DNA of 64,000 nt from Stomorhina lunata (lineage: Eukaryota > Arthropoda > Insecta > Diptera > Rhiniidae). Position 1 is the stretch's first letter, and each line of letters begins with the position of its first letter. The translations under genes and the position numbers were made by a program. This document shows, in pieces, positions 35,776 to 46,479 of the stretch. The stretch covers positions 80,267,363-80,331,362 of the forward strand of contig OW121743.1 of assembly GCA_933228675.1 (NCBI GenBank). Direction: 5' to 3'. The notes beneath the pieces were generated by a model. It made no database searches. It was not told where the DNA came from and saw only the letters and a program-made list of their open reading frames with translations.

Positions 35776-37035
35776 AAATATTTATGCTACAAATATTTCT
35801 CGCGTATTAAGTAGAAGATGATGATGACGAGAAGGACAATAACACATACTTTTTTCTTCATCAAACTACAGAGAAAAGGGAAATTATATGACAACAAGGG
35901 CTCAGTCATCTGACTAGTAAATAGGAAATGTTGCTGATGTACGTGCATATGTTACATCAGAGCTTTGAAGTAGTGAAATCATTTAGATCCCTAATATTTC
36001 AATATTTTGCAAAAATATACATGAAAAAACTGTTGCCTTTATTACATATGATTTTTTTCAAAATATCTCTTTTTAAACAAGCCTGTAAAAATAATTCCCT
36101 GAAATGATGACATACTTTCAAAACTCTGTTTATTGTTAAGCTGGTTCATGCATAAAAATAATTTTATTTATATTTCTCTATATTTTCCCTTTTTTCATTT
36201 AATAAATTAAATTAAAAGAATACATAAAAAAATTGTGTTTGTATTTTTGTTTATGTCCCAGAATGTGGCAGATCCAGATCATTTTTCTCTGGCCAATGTA
36301 TTTTTAAGGCCGAAAAGTTGGTTGGGTCTTTACTTCGATATAGCAGAGCTATGCAAAATTTAGTGTTTTTTCAAGTTCTTTTACATTATGTTTAATCCCC
36401 TCTCCTATTAGTCTCATATCCTTATGAATATTCTCTTACATACAAAAATGGATTTCCATTTTATTCATTATTTCACTTTAAATTCCTTTTGGACGAATAA
36501 ATTGTATTTATGAGAGTTTTTGTGGGTGTCCTTTTCAATTATAAATGGAATTTAATTATTTTTATTTATTTCGTCATTTAGTTAAGATTTTGTGTAAATA
36601 TTTATTAAATAATTATTTATGACATTTTATTGGTGTTTTTTTTATTTGTCAGGGATTTAAAAAAGGATCTGTGATATTTATCTGTTTTTTTTTTAAGATG
36701 ATTTTTTTTTTGTTTGTTTTTTTTTATTATGAAGAAATAGTTACAATTAAATTGATATTAATAAAATTCAAATTATGGAATATTTTCCATATATTTGTAC
36801 AATTAAAAACATTAATTTTAATTTCATTCAACGGATTATACATCAATAATTAAAATGCAATTAAAATTCATAACAAAATCGTAAAGGGTAGAAAACGTTT
36901 GCAAATACCTCTGATATAATTATAATGTTATTGTATTGATAAATCCGACATGTCAGTTTTCAAAATACCTGAAATAAATACAAATTTAAAAATTTAATTA
37001 ATAAATGAAATGAAAAAAAAAAAAAATGATTTGTT
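35776..37035. other. Unique spacer, nothing recognised
   Basis: AT-rich sequence with poly(T) and poly(A) runs. A 60-codon frame over a T-run at 36671-36853 is a chance frame. Confidence 0.45.
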
Positions 37036-37445
37036 GTAAAAAATTTTTAATAAAATTTTGATCAAAATTTGTCTTTAGTCAAATTTTAATTAAAATTTTT
37101 CTTATTTTTTTAATAAAAAAGGCTTTTAGTAAAATGTTGATCAAAATTGTCTTTACTAAAATTTTGATCAAAATTTGTCTTTGGAAAAATTTTAATCAAA
37201 ATTTGCCTTAAACAAAATTTTGATCAAAATTTGCCTTAAACAAAATTTTGATCAAAATTTGTCTTCAGTAATATTTTGATTAAAATTTTTATCAACATTT
37301 CTATTTAGTTAAATTTTAATCAAAATTTTGTCTTTAGTAAAGTTTGGATCAAAATTTGTCTTTGGTAAAATGTTGATCAAAATTTGCCTTAAACAAAATT
37401 TTGATCAAAATTTGTCTTAAGTAAAATTATGATCAAAATTTTACA
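37036..37445 (+). repeat. 28-mer GATC-palindrome minisatellite (array 5, short)
   Basis: About 14 diverged forward units, some with the spacer changed to GCCTTAAAC. It ends 12 bp before the inverted-repeat element at 37458. Confidence 0.88.
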
Positions 37446-37457
37446 AATTTAGATTTA

Positions 37458-38603
37458 CCCAGCAAAACTTTTCATTACCAAATAATGGGTTAAACAGCTA
37501 AACTATTGAACACGAACTACTTACTCATTCACTGTTTAAGTCATTACATTAACATGGGGATGTCATTGGAGGCAAGTACTTACCAATTGGATAACGACAA
37601 CAACATTTTTTGTTGTTGTTTTATTTAAAAAAATATATTTTTGAATGAATTACAAATTTTTTTTTATGATCCCATGTGGGCTCGAACCCAGACCCCTACG
37701 TCTGCTAGGCGGAGACTCTTCCACTGAGCTACTTCATATGTTGAAAAATTAGCAGCTTATAATTAATTTATACAATTTTTATTTTTAGATCCAAAATCAT
37801 GTGACAACAACTTTGTTTTTCCCTGCTTTTTTTGCTTTGTTGTAATTTTTGGAAAAATATTTTGATACGATTTTTTGTAAATGTTTAATGCATTTAATAA
37901 ACAAAAAAGAAGTTTTTTTTTTTTTAATTATTTTAAAACTTAAACAATTTAAATCTTCCCTTTTGTATAAGTTTTTATATAATATTGGCTCTTACTTACT
38001 TAAATGGCCTATAGATACAACCTATTTTCTTTGATCTTGTGCAAATATTCTTCAATTTTATAGGCCAAGTTGTGAAAAATTTTCCTCTACTTGGTCTTTC
38101 CATCCCATTTTTTATCGTTCTTATTGGACAACTCGCGGTTCATGTTAGCTCACTACGTAACGTAGTTCTTTGGATGATGTCACTAGGAGGTAAGTATCCA
38201 CAGTTGAAATGAAGGATAACCATGATAAGTCTAGGCTTACCAAGTTAAGACCAAGCAGAACCGTTGCTTGGTATCCAATAGGTATGTAGCCTTCATAATC
38301 AAAATTGACTCATTATAGTATTTTTTCATCACCGTGAGTTAGTTTTCCAAATTTTTTTTTACAGAAGGTAATATTTATGTTTTTAAAATTCAAAAATCAT
38401 TTAAAAATACATTTTTAATAAAAAAAATTTACAAAAATTGTTGCTCTTGGTGGGATTTGAACCCGGGCCATTCAGTTCAACTTACCATTTTAATTACATA
38501 TAAGTACTTATGTAATAACTTATTAGTTATTCGGAGGGTATGTTGTAGTCATTACAGGGTAACCAGTTACCAGAGTACTTGCCGTTACCAAAGTTTTGCT
38601 AGG
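37458..38603. mobile_element. TA-flanked inverted-repeat element (1146 bp) with tRNA-like parts
   Basis: Ends: CCCAGCAAAACTTT (37458-37471) and AAAGTTTTGCTAGG (38590-38603), a 13/14 match as inverted repeats, each bordered outside by TA (37456-37457, 38604-38605). A TA duplication suggests a Tc1/mariner-type or similar cut-and-paste system. No transposase is encoded, so it is a MITE-like element. Inside, on the - strand, are two tRNA-like B boxes (37678-37688 and 38452-38464), the first with a matching A box. GGATGTCATTGGAGG (37558) is echoed by GATGATGTCACTAGGAGG (38173), hinting at an internal duplication. Confidence 0.6.
37668..37738 (-). other. tRNA-like sequence (pol III A and B boxes)
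   Basis: On the - strand it has A box TAGCTCAGTGG (37721-37731) and B box GGTTCGAGCCC (37678-37688), spaced as in a tRNA gene. The acceptor arms (TATGAAG and ATGGGAT regions) do not pair and the anticodon arm has a mismatched top pair with G where U33 should be. It is therefore a tRNA-derived part of the surrounding element rather than a working tRNA. Confidence 0.55.
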
Positions 38604-38605
38604 TA

Positions 38606-40025
38606 AGTTTTACTTAAGGCGTCGCTAGCCTTAAATTAGGACAATGTAGTATTTTTTTAACCTCATTTGACTTATGAAGTTTTTAGAGGATGACCTCTAT
38701 CAATTGTCAAAATTTGAAAATAACTTAGATTTCATATCTTGGCACATCTTTTCAAATTACTTTAATTTTTTGCTTAAACCATAAAACATATTATTTTAAG
38801 TACCACAACTACTCATTTGCTTAACTTTTTGGAGTTTGTTTTCCGGCTTCCAAAAAAAGTGCTTACGTTGGATAAATTTCTGCTCTAAAAGTTATATTTT
38901 TTCATACATTTATATAAAAATATTTATTTAAGTAGTATAATATTTTATGGCAATAACCCTCTTTAGCAAAAATTATTTTTTTTAATAAATATCTCCCAAC
39001 AAAATGCCAACATTTTCCTTACAAAAACATCAATAAACTTATGATGGACGGGGGATTTTAACAAAACAAATTCTGATTACAGACATTAGAAGTTCCTTGA
39101 AATTTGTATAATGTCTGGCCAAAAAAAATATCATTCATATTTTAGTTAAGGCTTGCAAAAACTAAGCAAAAAAAAAAAAAAAAAACTAGAAAAACAAATT
39201 CAGTCCTATGTCATCTAAAAATATTAAGCTGACAACTAAAGTGGACAGCTAAGGAAAATACTTTAGTTGGACCATTATCTTCCTAACCGTCAGCCACCCC
39301 CTTCAAACTTCTACTTTACGATAATGGCCATTTCTATGCTTCGTTTGTCTATTTTGGAGAGCGAACGAAAAAAAAAAAAACAAAATTTATAAAGTAAAAA
39401 AAATATTTCAATTTAAGTAAAAGATTTCATTTTCGGTTTCATGATTCCTCTGGTCAAATTTTGCTGTACGAGTATTTTATGCTTCGGTTTGCGGTTGCTG
39501 GCCATAGACTTTTGGAAAGTTATTGTTTACTGCTGTTACTGCCGTTTCTTTGTTAACGTAAAGAAATATGGGCTTTTTATACAATAAATATGTAGGAAAT
39601 ATGATTTAATAAAATGTCCAGCCCTTCAGTTGATATAAGTGTTCCCCCCTTATGAATAAAAATATTTATGTATATACTTAAAGTGATATGTATAGTGGAG
39701 TTCAGGAAAATAGTTACTTTCAAAGCAAACACTGAAAGTGCTTAACCAAAGTAAACATAAATCACTTGACAACTGACAAAAAAGTTTTGCCAACTTTATG
39801 TTTTATACCTATTTAAAAAACTGACTTTTTATAATATACATCAAAATTTTGCATGAGGATGGGAAATAACCAAAAAGTAACCAGATCTAATATTATGACC
39901 TCCACTGTATACATATTTTTTTATTATTTAATATTTCTTGTTTTTTATGTTGCTGCCACTCTCAATCACTGTTAATAAATTAAATTTGTTTTGTGACAAG
40001 TTAATTTAAGACTTTTATATACAGT
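38606..40025. other. Unique spacer, nothing recognised
   Basis: AT-rich unique sequence with A-runs (39170-39185, 39370-39380). No gene, RNA or repeat unit is identified. Confidence 0.45.
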
Positions 40026-41170
40026 TTTTACAAAAGTAAAATTTTGATCCAAAATTTACTTAAGACAAATTTTGATCAAATATTTACTAAAGAAAAATTT
40101 TGATTAAAAATTTACTAAAGAAAAATTTTAATCAAAATTTTACTAAAGCAAACTTTTGATCAAAATTTTACTGAAAACAAATTTTGAACAAAATTTTACA
40201 AAAGACAAATTTTGAACAAAATTTTATTAAAGACAAGTTTTGATCAAAATTTTACTAAAGACAAATTATGCTCAAAATTTTTCTAAAGAAAAATTTTTAC
40301 CAAAATTTTACTAAAGAAGATGTTATTAAAAAATGTTTCCTTTAGTAAAAATTTTTATCACAAATTTGTCTTCAGTAGACATTCGACCAAAATTAGTTTT
40401 TAGTAAAATTTTGATTAAAATTTTTCTTTTTGATCAAAATTTTACTAAATAAAAATTTTGATAAAAATTTTACTTAATATAAATTTTGACTAAAAATTTA
40501 CCAAAGACAAATTTTGATCAAAATTTTACTAAAGAAAAATTTTGATCAAAATTTTACTAAAGACAAATTTTGATCAAAATTTTACTAAAGACAAATTTTG
40601 ATCAAAATTTTACTAAAGACAAATTTTGATCAAAATTTTACTAAAGACAAATTTTGATCAAAATTTTACTAAAGACAAATTTTGATCAAAATTTTACTAA
40701 AGACAAATTTTGATCAAAATTTTACTAAAGACGAATTTTGATAAAAAATTGTGCCGAAAACTAATTTTAATCAAAATTTTTACTAAAATTTAATTAACTT
40801 TGTGATCCAAATTTTTACAAAAGACAAATTTTAGTAAAAATTTTTACTAAAGACAAATTTTGATCAAAATTTTACTAATAACAAATATTAATAAAAATTT
40901 TTACAAAAGAAAAATTTGGATCAAAATTTTGTACTAAAGAAAATTTTGGTCAAATTATACGAAAGACACATTTTGATCAAAAATTTACTAAGGACAAGTT
41001 TTAATTAAAATTTTACTAAAGAAAAATTTTAATTAAAATTTTACTAAAGAAAAATTTTAATTAAAATTTTACTAAAGAAAAATTTTAATTAAAATTTTAC
41101 TAAAGAACAATTTTAATTAAAATTTTGCTAAAGAAAAATTTTAGTCAAAATTTTTCTAAAGACAAATTTT
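40026..41170 (-). repeat. 28-mer GATC-palindrome minisatellite (array 6, reversed)
   Basis: Reversed units, most regular at 40500-40740. Between 41000 and 41130 the palindrome centre changes to AATT (TTTTAATTAAAA), giving a small local subfamily. It meets a forward array head to head at about 41171. Confidence 0.92.
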
Positions 41171-41873
41171 GATCAAAACTTTTCTTTAGTAAAATTTTGA
41201 TCAAAATTCGTCTTTAGTAAAACTTTGATCAAAATTTGTCTTTAGTAAAATTTTGATTAAAATTTGTCTTTAGTAAAATTTTGAATAAAAAGGTTTTTAG
41301 TAAGATGTTGATCAAAATTGTCTTTACTAAAATTTTGATCAAAATTTGTCTTTGGAAAAATTTTAATCGAAAATTGTCCTTAGTAAATTTTTGATCAAAA
41401 TTTGTCTTCAGTACAATTTTGATTAAAATTTTTATCAACATTTGTATTTAGTTAAATTTTGATCAAAATTTTGTCTTTAGTAAAGTTTTGATGAAAATTT
41501 GTCTTTGGTAAAATTTTGATCAAAATTTATCTTAAACAAAATTTTGATCAAAATTTGTCTTAAGTAAAGTTTTGATCACAATTTTTTTTTAATAACATTT
41601 TGATCAAAATTTTTCTGTAGTAAAAATTTGATCAAAATTTATGTTTAGTAAAATTTTGATCAAAATTTGTCTTTAGTAAAATTTTGATCAAAATTTGTCT
41701 TTAGTAAAATTTTGATCAAAATTTGTCTTTAGTAAAATTTTGATCAAAATTTGTCTTTAGTAAATTTTTGATTAAAATTTTTCTTTACTAAAATGTTGAT
41801 CAAAATTATTCTTTAGTAAAATTTTGATTAAAAATTTTGATCAAAATTTGTCTTTACTAAAATTTTGATTAAA
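41171..41873 (+). repeat. 28-mer GATC-palindrome minisatellite (array 7)
   Basis: Forward units directly continuing from the reversed array 6, so the pair forms an imperfect inverted repeat of roughly 0.7 kb per arm with almost no spacer. Regular at 41640-41770. It ends where the 12-mer array begins. Confidence 0.92.
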
Positions 41874-42942
41874 CAGACGTAGACTAAGACATAGATTAAG
41901 ACATAGACATAGACATAGACTAAGACATAGACTAAGACATAGACTAAGACATAGACTAAGACATAGACTAAGACATAGACTAAGACATAGACTAAGACAT
42001 ATACTAAGACATAGACTAAGACATAGACTAAGACATAGACTAAGACATAGACTAAGACATAGACTAAGACATAGACTAAGACATAGACTAAGACATAGAC
42101 TAAGACATAGACTAAGACATAGACTAAGACATAGACTAAGACATAGACTAAGACATAGACTAAGACATAGACTAAGACATAGACTAAGACATAGACTAAG
42201 ACATAGACTAAGACATAGACTAAGACATAGACTAAGACATAGACTAAGACATAGACTAAGACATAGACTAAGACATAGACTAAGACATAGACTAAGACAT
42301 AGACTAAGACATAGACTAAGACATAGACTAAGACATAGACTAAGATATAGACTAAGACATAGACTAAGACATAGACTAAGACATAGACTAAGACATAGAC
42401 TAAGACATAGACTAAGACATAGACTAAGACATAGACTACGACATAGACTAAGACATAGACTAAGACATAGACTAAGACATAGACAACGTCATAGACTAAG
42501 ACATAGACTAAGACATACCCTAAGACATAGACTAAGACATAGACAAAGACATAGACTAAGACATAGACTAAGACATAGACTAAGACATAGACATAGACTA
42601 AGACATAGACTAAGACATAGACTAAGACATAGACTAAGACATAGACTAAGACATAGACTAAGACATAGACTAAGACATAGACTAAGACATAGACTAAGAC
42701 ATAGACTAAGACATAGACTAAGACATAGACTAAGACACAGACTAAGACATAGACTAAGACATAGACTAAGACATAGACTAAGACATAGACTAAGACATAG
42801 ACTAAGACATAGACTAAGACATAGACTAAGACATAGACTAAGACATAGACTAAGACATAGACTAAGACATAGACTAAGACATAGACTTTTACATAGACTA
42901 AGACATAGACTAAGACGTAGACTAAGACATAGGCTAAGACAA
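41874..42942. repeat. 12-mer tandem array, unit ACATAGACTAAG
   Basis: About 89 units, very homogeneous, with rare variants (ACATATACT, ACGTAG, ACATAG dropped to a half unit near 42590). It is inserted between a forward and a reversed 28-mer array. The - strand frames of 385 and 169 codons (Val-Leu-Val-Tyr and Cys-Leu-Ser-Leu repeats) exist only because the unit is a multiple of three; they are not genes. Confidence 0.96.
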
Positions 42943-44235
42943 AGTGAAATATTTTCCTTAAGACAAAAAAATTTATTAAAGGCAAATTTTTTTAACAAAT
43001 TTTAATCAAAATTTGATGAGATATTTCATTTTAGACAAATTTAAAGTTAAGACAAATTTTTATAGACATTTTTACTAAAGACGGATCTTGAACGAATTTT
43101 TTACTGAAGACAAACTTGAATTAAAATTTTGATCAAAACTTTAACTTAGGACAAATTTTCATAGAAATTTTTATTAAAGATAAATTTTGAACAAAATTTT
43201 TTTGAAGACAAATTTTGATCACAGCTTTAACTAAAGACTAATTTTGATTGAAATTTTGACTAAAATTAAATTTTAATGGAAATTTTTACTGAAGACAAAT
43301 TTGAGTTAAAATTTCTACCAAGGACAAGTTTCCATTAACATTTTTACAAAAGACAAATTTTGGTCGAAATTTTTACTAATTGTAGACAAACATTAATAAA
43401 TTTTGACAGTTTCTGACCAAAATTTTAAGGACAGACAAATTTTTTTAGCAACTTTTGCCAAAATTATTTTTTAAGATAACTTTTGATCAAAATTTCAACT
43501 AAAGACTAATTTTGATCGAAAAATAAATGTTAATGGAAATTTTTACTGAAGACAAATTTGAATTCAAATTTAAAATAATGACAAAGCTTGACCAAAATTT
43601 ATAGTAGACAATTTTTGTTCAAAATTTTAACTAAAGACTAATTTTGATTGAAATTTTGACTAAAATTAAATTTTAATGGAAATTTTTACTGAAGACAAAT
43701 TTGAGTTAAAATTTCTGCCAAGGACAAGTTTCCATTAACATTTTTACAAAAGACAAATTTTGGTCAAAATTTTTACTAATTGTAGATAAACATTAATAAA
43801 TTTTGACAGTTTCTGACCAAAATTTTAAGGACAGACAAATTTTTTTAGCAACTTTTGCCAAAATTATTTTTTAAGATAACTTTTGATCAAAATTTCAACT
43901 AAAGACTAATTTTGATCGAAAAATAAATTTTAATGGAAATTTTTACTGAAGACAAATTTGAATTAAAATTTTTAATAATGACAAAGCTTGACCAAAATTT
44001 TTAGTAAACACAATTTTTGTTCAAAATTTTTACTAAAGACTAATTTTGATTGAAATTTTGACTAAAAGTAAATTTTAATGGAGATTTTCACTGAAGACGA
44101 ATTTGAATTAAAATTTCTACTGAGGACAATTCTCGATTAAAATTTTCACTAAAGACAAATTTCGGTCGAAATTTTTATTAATAACAATTTTTGATTAAAA
44201 TTTTTACTAAAAAAAAATTTTGTTCAAAACTGAAA
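42943..44235 (-). repeat. 28-mer GATC-palindrome minisatellite (array 8, decayed)
   Basis: Strongly diverged reversed units with many GACC, GATTGAAA and GACTAAA centres. A 400-bp block is duplicated in tandem: CTAAAGACTAATTTTGATTG at 43231 and 43631, TTCTGACCAAAATTTTAAGG at 43411 and 43811. Confidence 0.85.
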
Positions 44236-46152
44236 AACATTCAATATCAGAGTATAAAATGTTACAATCACAACCTGAATTTGAATACAATCGCTTTGAA
44301 ACTTGAATCTAAAGACAAATTAAGATTATCTTGTATTTTTTTTTTTAATTTCTAGACTTTCAACTAGATTATGAAAAAATTAGGATTATCAGCAAAATAG
44401 AAGATATATTGAAATATTTTTAATAGAAATCTTTAAAAGACTCAAAATAAGTTTCACCAAACGATTGTATAAACATTTCAATTAACTAAATGAGAATTAT
44501 ATCTAAGTAAATGAGTATCAAACAAGAAGAAACAATAACACTTTTCATCCTAGTGCGAGAAAATCAAGCAATAAAATGAAAATTTGATTCCCCACATTTT
44601 AACAATATAACATCAATTGTACAAAATCTTTATATTAGCATTTTTATTTAATTGCTATTGAGAAAAAATTCTAATTATCATTTATATGAAAAATATTTGC
44701 ATAAATACAATATATTTTGCAAAATTTGCATTATCATGTTAGACTTTGTTTAGATTCTTATGTTTGTAAACAAAAAATATTTATTTGTAGATATTTTGGA
44801 TCAAATAATTCAACAAATGGTAATCCTTTAATAAATTTTTTTTCTTCAAAAATCAACAATATAATCAATGAAGTAAAAGGCGTGGGTAAGACGAATCGAG
44901 AATAAATAAAATATTTTAAGTAAAACTTTTCAATTTCTAACTTTGATACAAAAATTTCTTGTTAATCCTACTCTTACATTTAAAAATTAACGACGCCCCT
45001 GTAAATTCAAATTTTTTTCAAGTGTTAAAATATGTTTGCATCTTTATTCTGTGTATTAACATTTCTCTTGAGTTATGTGTTAAAGTATTTTGTGAAAAAT
45101 TCATATTTAACAACTTGTGGCATTTGATGTAATAAAAAAAAACAGATTCCCTAGAATTTAGTTTCATTTAAAGCCAATCATCCTCCCTTTGGCGTACACC
45201 CCAGCCCCTCTTTTTAGCTGTAATCATAACAGAATTTTCATTTTCTATTTCCCTTTTTCCTCTCGTTTAGCCTTAAGTCTATTTTAATCGCATTTGAGGG
45301 TTTTTTTTTGTTATTTTAAGTAGATTTAAGCCAATTGTTATTTGTAGTTTAAAGTGTAGTTTTTGTATGAGTTTATATCGAATTTAAGCATTAGATTAAT
45401 TGTTGTTTAATTGGGCTTGTAATTTAATCATTTTACTTAAACACTCGAATACATGTTGCAACTTTTGTTTGGTTTTTAGTTGTTGTTGGCAATTGAAAAA
45501 TTTTGTATTTGTGGAATTTTGGTTGAGGATTTCTATTCAAATGGAATTTCTATTTAAATGGAAAAATTTATTGTACAAAATTTCTGATTGTGGTTTTTAA
45601 AATGGAAATATTTAAATGAATTGTTAAGTGAATAAGAAAATTTCTAACCACAAGTAATTTGTTATGTAAAAGGAAAATATTGTCATAAATAATTTGAAGA
45701 AATTATTAAAGTAATTCGGATATAAATACTATATTAATCAACTAAAATAATATGGTTTTACTAATCAAAAACTTACAAAAATCCCCCCATACTATTGGTC
45801 TTATGTTGAAAGGCCCTAACTCTCATTTTTGAAACTTTACAGGAGAAGGTAAAAACAGATTTAAAACAGTAATTAATAAGTTTTTACTTTGTTTCTGATG
45901 CAGGTTATTATTAAAATGAAGAACGAATTTAGTTTTCAAAACTTTTTTTATTTTTAGATATATAAAAAGCAAAATTGAGATAGGACACAAATGTAACTTA
46001 GGAATTTTTTTGTGGCGTTCAAAACAAATTACATTAATTAAAGCTTTCCATAACGAAAGTTTTGTATAGAAAAGCTTTCGATAGCGAATATTTTCTATAG
46101 GTAGTCACTAGATATTGAAGTTGTTCTATAGGAAAACTTTTCTGTCTAAATT
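44236..46152. other. Unique spacer, nothing recognised
   Basis: AT-rich unique DNA with a small CT-rich patch (45181-45215). Open frames of 62-91 codons lack any motif. A short CTATAG-like run (TTTTGTATAGAAAAGC, TTTTCTATAGG) appears at 46055-46135, just before the ribozyme motif. Confidence 0.45.
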
Positions 46153-46219
46153 GGGGATAATCCTCCTGAAGAGATGGCTTAATCAACCATCGAAACGCGT
46201 AGAGGAATTTGGTTTCTCC
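46153..46219 (+). ncRNA. Hammerhead ribozyme motif, type I with minimal stem III
   Basis: All conserved parts are present in order. Stem I 5' strand GGGGA (46153-46157) and TCCTC (46161-46165); core CTGAAGA (46166-46172, matching CUGANGA); stem II GATGG (46173-46177) / CCATC (46187-46191) with a 9-nt loop; GAAA (46192-46195); stem III ACGCGT (46195-46200), two pairs with a 2-nt loop and self-complementary. The cleavage triplet is GUA with H17 = A46201; the stem I 3' strand is GAGGA (46202-46206) and TCTCC (46215-46219, one G-U pair). Minimal stem III hammerheads are known from Penelope-like retroelements, where such RNAs are thought to act as dimers. Host element not identified here; activity inferred from structure only. 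Confidence 0.75.
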
Positions 46220-46226
46220 GCAAACA

Positions 46227-46323
46227 TTTTTTTTGGCATTTTATCAATAAATTGGTCTGTTACATTAATAAATAAATGTAACAGATTTGGGATCAAATGC
46301 AAATACACTTCTTTTTTGAATAA
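46227..46323 (+). repeat. Dispersed repeat fragment with 11-bp hairpin (copy 2)
   Basis: Nearly identical to 2954-3047, with the inverted repeat TCTGTTACATT / AATGTAACAGA at 46256-46285 and the tail ACACTTCTTTTTTGAATAA. It starts 8 bp after the hammerhead motif, so the two probably belong to one retroelement-derived unit. A 91-codon frame (46115-46390) crosses both and is not regarded as coding. Confidence 0.75.
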
Positions 46324-46479
46324 TATTTACATCCCGACTATTTTGTTATTTTTTGGGAAAACTTTTCATTTAAAAGTTTTTTTTCTTTAGGAAAACTTTA
46401 GATACAAAAAGTTTGAAATCAAATGTTTTCCATATTAAATTAAACATTTTCTTTAGAAAATTTTTCGATATCTTAACAT
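46324..46479. other. Junction between the ribozyme-linked repeat and the CTATAG array
   Basis: Short AT-rich stretch with incomplete units (AAAACTTT, GATACAAAAAGTTTG) that grades into the array. No separate feature. Confidence 0.4.

Noticed and set aside
37668..37738. A functional tRNA gene
   Set aside because: A and B boxes are good, but the acceptor arms do not pair and the anticodon loop lacks U33, so it is treated as tRNA-derived repeat.
41828..42985. 385-codon - strand frame (Val-Leu-Val-Tyr repeat) and an overlapping 169-codon frame
   Set aside because: Artefact of the ACATAGACTAAG array; no start context, promoter or non-repeat domain.
46115..46390. 91-codon frame across the hammerhead region
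   Set aside because: It crosses a structured RNA motif and a dispersed repeat; no coding evidence.
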